Source: Pelagihabitans pacificus
Lineage (GTDB): Bacteria > Bacteroidota > Bacteroidia > Flavobacteriales > Flavobacteriaceae
DNA: 64,000 nucleotides
Reading direction: 5' to 3'
Assembly (NCBI RefSeq): GCF_009371985.2
Contig: NZ_VIKU02000002.1
Coordinates: 372,001 to 436,000 of the forward strand
Under the pieces are notes generated by a model. That model had not been told where the DNA came from. It did not search any database and saw only the letters and a list, made by a program, of their open reading frames with translations. Every line of letters starts with the position of its first letter. Position 1 is the first letter of the stretch. This document shows, in pieces, positions 61,625 to 64,000 of the stretch. Made by a program: the position numbers and the translations under genes.

Positions 61625-64000
61625 TCACAACTTTAAAATGTAGCCTACTAAATTGTCTCCCTGCCGTAAATCCATTTTTTTGCGAAGTCTATAGCGCTTT
61701 ATTTCAACACTTCTCGGTGAAATATGTAGCAGTTGTGCTATCTCTTTTGAAGATAGGTTTAAACGCAAATATGCACACAATCGAAGGTCGTTGGGTGACA
61801 GATTCGGATGTAAGGCCTTAACTTTTTTTAAGAATTCGCTATCGGCATTGTTGAAAGCTTCCTGGAAAAGTTCCCAGTCGTCATTCCTGTTAAGACTCTT
61901 ATCTATGATTTTGATTACCGGCCTCACCATCTCTTTGTCCTCTATGGAATTCAGCTCATTTTTAATATTGGTAAGCAACTCATTTTTCTTGATAATGCTC
62001 ATGGTCGAAGCTGCCAATTCCTTACTCTTGCTTTTATTCTCTATTTCCAGTCGCTCGTTCTTGATTCTTATAATTTCCTTCTCGTTTTGAACTTGGGTCA
62101 ACTCCAACTCACGTTTGTTTTTTTCTATAAGTTTTTGACGTTGCTTCCTATAATACCGTTTGTAGGCGAAATGCATAAAGAATGAAAGCAGTACCATTCC
62201 CAATACATAAAGAGCGATCATCACGTTGGAGATGTACCAAGGTTTTGCTATCACAAAGGAATACGATGCCGTATTGTTCGACATTGTATTCCCAATTTTT
62301 GCCCTAAGGTCGAAGGTATATGCACCAAAAGGGAGGTTCTCATAAAACACCTCGGCCTTTTCCGACCAATTGCTCCATTCGTCGTACATTCCCTTTAGCC
62401 GAAATTGGTATTGTGTACTTAAATACTTGTTGTAGACCGGAGCGTAGAAGGAAAAGTTGAAATTGTTTTCATTGCTTGCAAAACTACCTTCCGTCATTTG
62501 GTCGAGTAGCGTTTCGTCGGTATTATCGCTGTTGGTAATACTGCCTATATAAACACCAAAATCCTTAGGTTTTATTTCATTGATATTGAATGTTAAATAC
62601 CCAGAGGTTTTTCCTACCAAATAGGTGCCGTCCTCATTTAGCTTAATAATACTTTCATAGCCTAGGATGTCGCCCCTCATTTCTTTTGTCAAGGGCACAT
62701 TTTTTATTTTCAAGGAATTGGTCAAGCCTATGGGTTCGAAAAAACTGATGTTCGATTTGTTGAAAATCCATAATTTTTTGTCCTCCTCATGGACTACTAG
62801 CTTCCCGGATTCATATTCTTCCTCTGTATACGCCCTACTTAAAAGACTGTCTGTCACAAACCTTTGGTCGTCCTCGTCGTAATGGAGAATACCGTTTTTA
62901 TAGGCATATAATAAGTTGCCATTGTATTTCACCAGTCCCGAATTGGAACCTTTTAGAAGCGTATCCTTCACCATATGTTTTACTCCGAAAAAGGAATCAT
63001 CCACCTCTATTTTAAACACCCCGTTATACTCATGGTTTACGAAGATTTGATTGCCCAACGTTTCAAAATACCTAGATGAATTGTTAAAACCACTGATCTT
63101 ATTTCGTAGCCTCCACGAATCACCCGATCTTACCAGTACATACAACCCATCATAGTTGCCCTGAAGTAACAGACCCGGCCTATTGGGCAGCTTACCCATA
63201 TTCCATGCCCCTTGAATACTTACTATTTTGGTGGCTTGGTCACCCTTAATTTCAAAAGTTCCGGAATTATGGCCACACAACAGTTTTCCATCAATTTCTT
63301 TCAAAAACCATACCTGTTCCTGGGTACCGTTGATAAACCTAAAACCATTGTTACCATTCAGTGGCTTATAAAATAATCCCTGATTTGTTCCGAGGTATAA
63401 ATTACCGTCGTACACCGCAGATGCATAAACACTGCCTAAAACTCCTTTGGTATCGTTGAACACCCGGTAGGGTGCTTTTAAATTCACATAACTGACGCCA
63501 TGATCAAGTCCCGTCCATATATTGCTATCAATATCCTCAAAAAGCGACAAAACCGTATTGTTGGACAAGCCAGTATCCTGATTGATCCGATACAATAATT
63601 CTCCGCGGTCACTTAAATAGAGTAAACCGTCGGATACAGACCCCAAAACAAAACTTTTATCCCTTAACTGGATTCCCGCATACAAACTAAGATTTGATAA
63701 AAAGGTATTTGGAAAGGCGTTCGACGGTACCAGCACATCATTTTCCAAGGTATAGAAACCATTATTTTTTGTGAGAATCAAGAGATCCTTCCCACTACCA
63801 AAAATGTTTATGACCTCATCATTTCTAACGATGTCATCCTCAAAAAGCAAAAAATCGCTGCCTGATTCCAGTTTAAATATCCCCTCTCCCATCCTTTGAA
63901 AATAGATGTTTTGATCGATTTCGAACATTTTCGTGATGGTACTTTCGGAATCAATCGTTTTCACCATTCCGTTGTTTACATTCCATATGTATATCCGTCT
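61625..64000 (-). CDS. Propeller/Y_Y_Y/LuxR-type transmembrane transcriptional regulator (cut by right edge)
   Basis: About 791 codons are visible and the frame is open to the window edge, so the N-terminus is missing. The periplasmic part has two-component-regulator propeller repeats (NIWTGLDHGVSYVN, LYLGTNQGLFYKP) and a Y_Y_Y domain (YQFRLKGMYDEWSNW, LPFGAYTFDLRAKIG). One membrane helix (ISNVMIALYVLGMVLLSFFM) is followed by a coiled coil rich in Lys/Glu and a C-terminal LuxR-type helix-turn-helix (LSSKEIAQLLHISPRSVEIKR). There is no kinase or receiver domain. Such SusR-like proteins sense oligosaccharides in the periplasm and activate the neighbouring locus directly. Confidence 0.92.
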   Translation of the reverse strand, partial: RRIYIWNVNNGMVKTIDSESTITKMFEIDQNIYFQRMGEGIFKLESGSDFLLFEDDIVRNDEVINIFGSGKDLLILTKNNGFYTLENDVLVPSNAFPNTFLSNLSLYAGIQLRDKSFVLGSVSDGLLYLSDRGELLYRINQDTGLSNNTVLSLFEDIDSNIWTGLDHGVSYVNLKAPYRVFNDTKGVLGSVYASAVYDGNLYLGTNQGLFYKPLNGNNGFRFINGTQEQVWFLKEIDGKLLCGHNSGTFEIKGDQATKIVSIQGAWNMGKLPNRPGLLLQGNYDGLYVLVRSGDSWRLRNKISGFNNSSRYFETLGNQIFVNHEYNGVFKIEVDDSFFGVKHMVKDTLLKGSNSGLVKYNGNLLYAYKNGILHYDEDDQRFVTDSLLSRAYTEEEYESGKLVVHEEDKKLWIFNKSNISFFEPIGLTNSLKIKNVPLTKEMRGDILGYESIIKLNEDGTYLVGKTSGYLTFNINEIKPKDFGVYIGSITNSDNTDETLLDQMTEGSFASNENNFNFSFYAPVYNKYLSTQYQFRLKGMYDEWSNWSEKAEVFYENLPFGAYTFDLRAKIGNTMSNNTASYSFVIAKPWYISNVMIALYVLGMVLLSFFMHFAYKRYYRKQRQKLIEKNKRELELTQVQNEKEIIRIKNERLEIENKSKSKELAASTMSIIKKNELLTNIKNELNSIEDKEMVRPVIKIIDKSLNRNDDWELFQEAFNNADSEFLKKVKALHPNLSPNDLRLCAYLRLNLSSKEIAQLLHISPRSVEIKRYRLRKKMDLRQGDNLVGYILKL

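Noticed and set aside
61513-61821. A plus-strand 102-residue frame between the glucan operon and its regulator
   Set aside because: Half of it is antisense to the conserved helix-turn-helix of the regulator, and the rest holds the direct repeats.

Overview
The window looks like chromosomal DNA of a marine, alga-associated member of the Flavobacteriaceae (Bacteroidota). The evidence is in the sequence: moderate GC, two TonB-dependent receptors with N-terminal carboxypeptidase-like domains, many lipoproteins, TAnnTTTG-type -7 promoter boxes, weak Shine-Dalgarno signals, and a dense set of carbohydrate-active enzymes with a sulfatase and its maturase-like partner. I see no rRNA, tRNA, CRISPR array, transposase or phage genes.

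Bases 1-3400 hold a minus-strand molybdenum hydroxylase cluster: MoxR ATPase, CoxE-like VWA protein, 2Fe-2S subunit, and the start of the molybdopterin subunit cut by the left edge. Bases 3600-11000 are housekeeping: an orphan TonB receptor, a DUF2141 protein, a divergent Dps/OxyR peroxide-defence pair, a D-Ala-D-Ala carboxypeptidase, MsrA and a NudK-type Nudix hydrolase. Bases 11000-17240 carry a Tat-linked GMC dehydrogenase pair, an MlrC-like metallopeptidase, and DUF2461, AIM24-type and DUF4442 proteins. Bases 17300-21240 are an envelope-type operon (DUF4870, PadR, PspC, head-GIN lipoprotein) with a clear promoter overlapped by a perfect palindrome. Next come a dipeptide epimerase overlapping an oxoamine-synthase-like PLP enzyme, a small exported protein, thioredoxin reductase and a LytTR response regulator.

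From 26000 the window is mostly catabolic. Genes at 26047-31313 form a tight minus-strand operon (Gfo/Idh oxidoreductase, sulfatase, formylglycine-generating-enzyme-like lipoprotein, galactokinase), suggesting use of a sulfated galactose-containing glycan. Genes at 31613-42495 handle xylose (xylA, xylB) and the galacturonate/altronate branch (uxaB, uxaA), with a TonB receptor and an MFS permease between them.

The most striking region is 42815-64000, a beta-1,3(1,6)-glucan (laminarin-type) utilisation locus. It encodes, in transcription order, a membrane-spanning propeller/Y_Y_Y/LuxR-type regulator, a clan GH-A hydrolase fused to a probable outer-membrane beta-barrel, two carbohydrate-binding lipoproteins, a GH16 laminarinase, a sugar-porter MFS, a GH149/GH161-type beta-1,3-glucan phosphorylase, a lipoprotein GH17, a lipoprotein GH30, a GPH-type symporter and a GH17 without a signal peptide. 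There is no SusC/SusD pair in the visible part. The layout implies surface cleavage, debranching by GH30, oligosaccharide uptake through the inner membrane, and phosphorolysis in the cytoplasm. The barrel fusion is the best candidate for an undescribed component.
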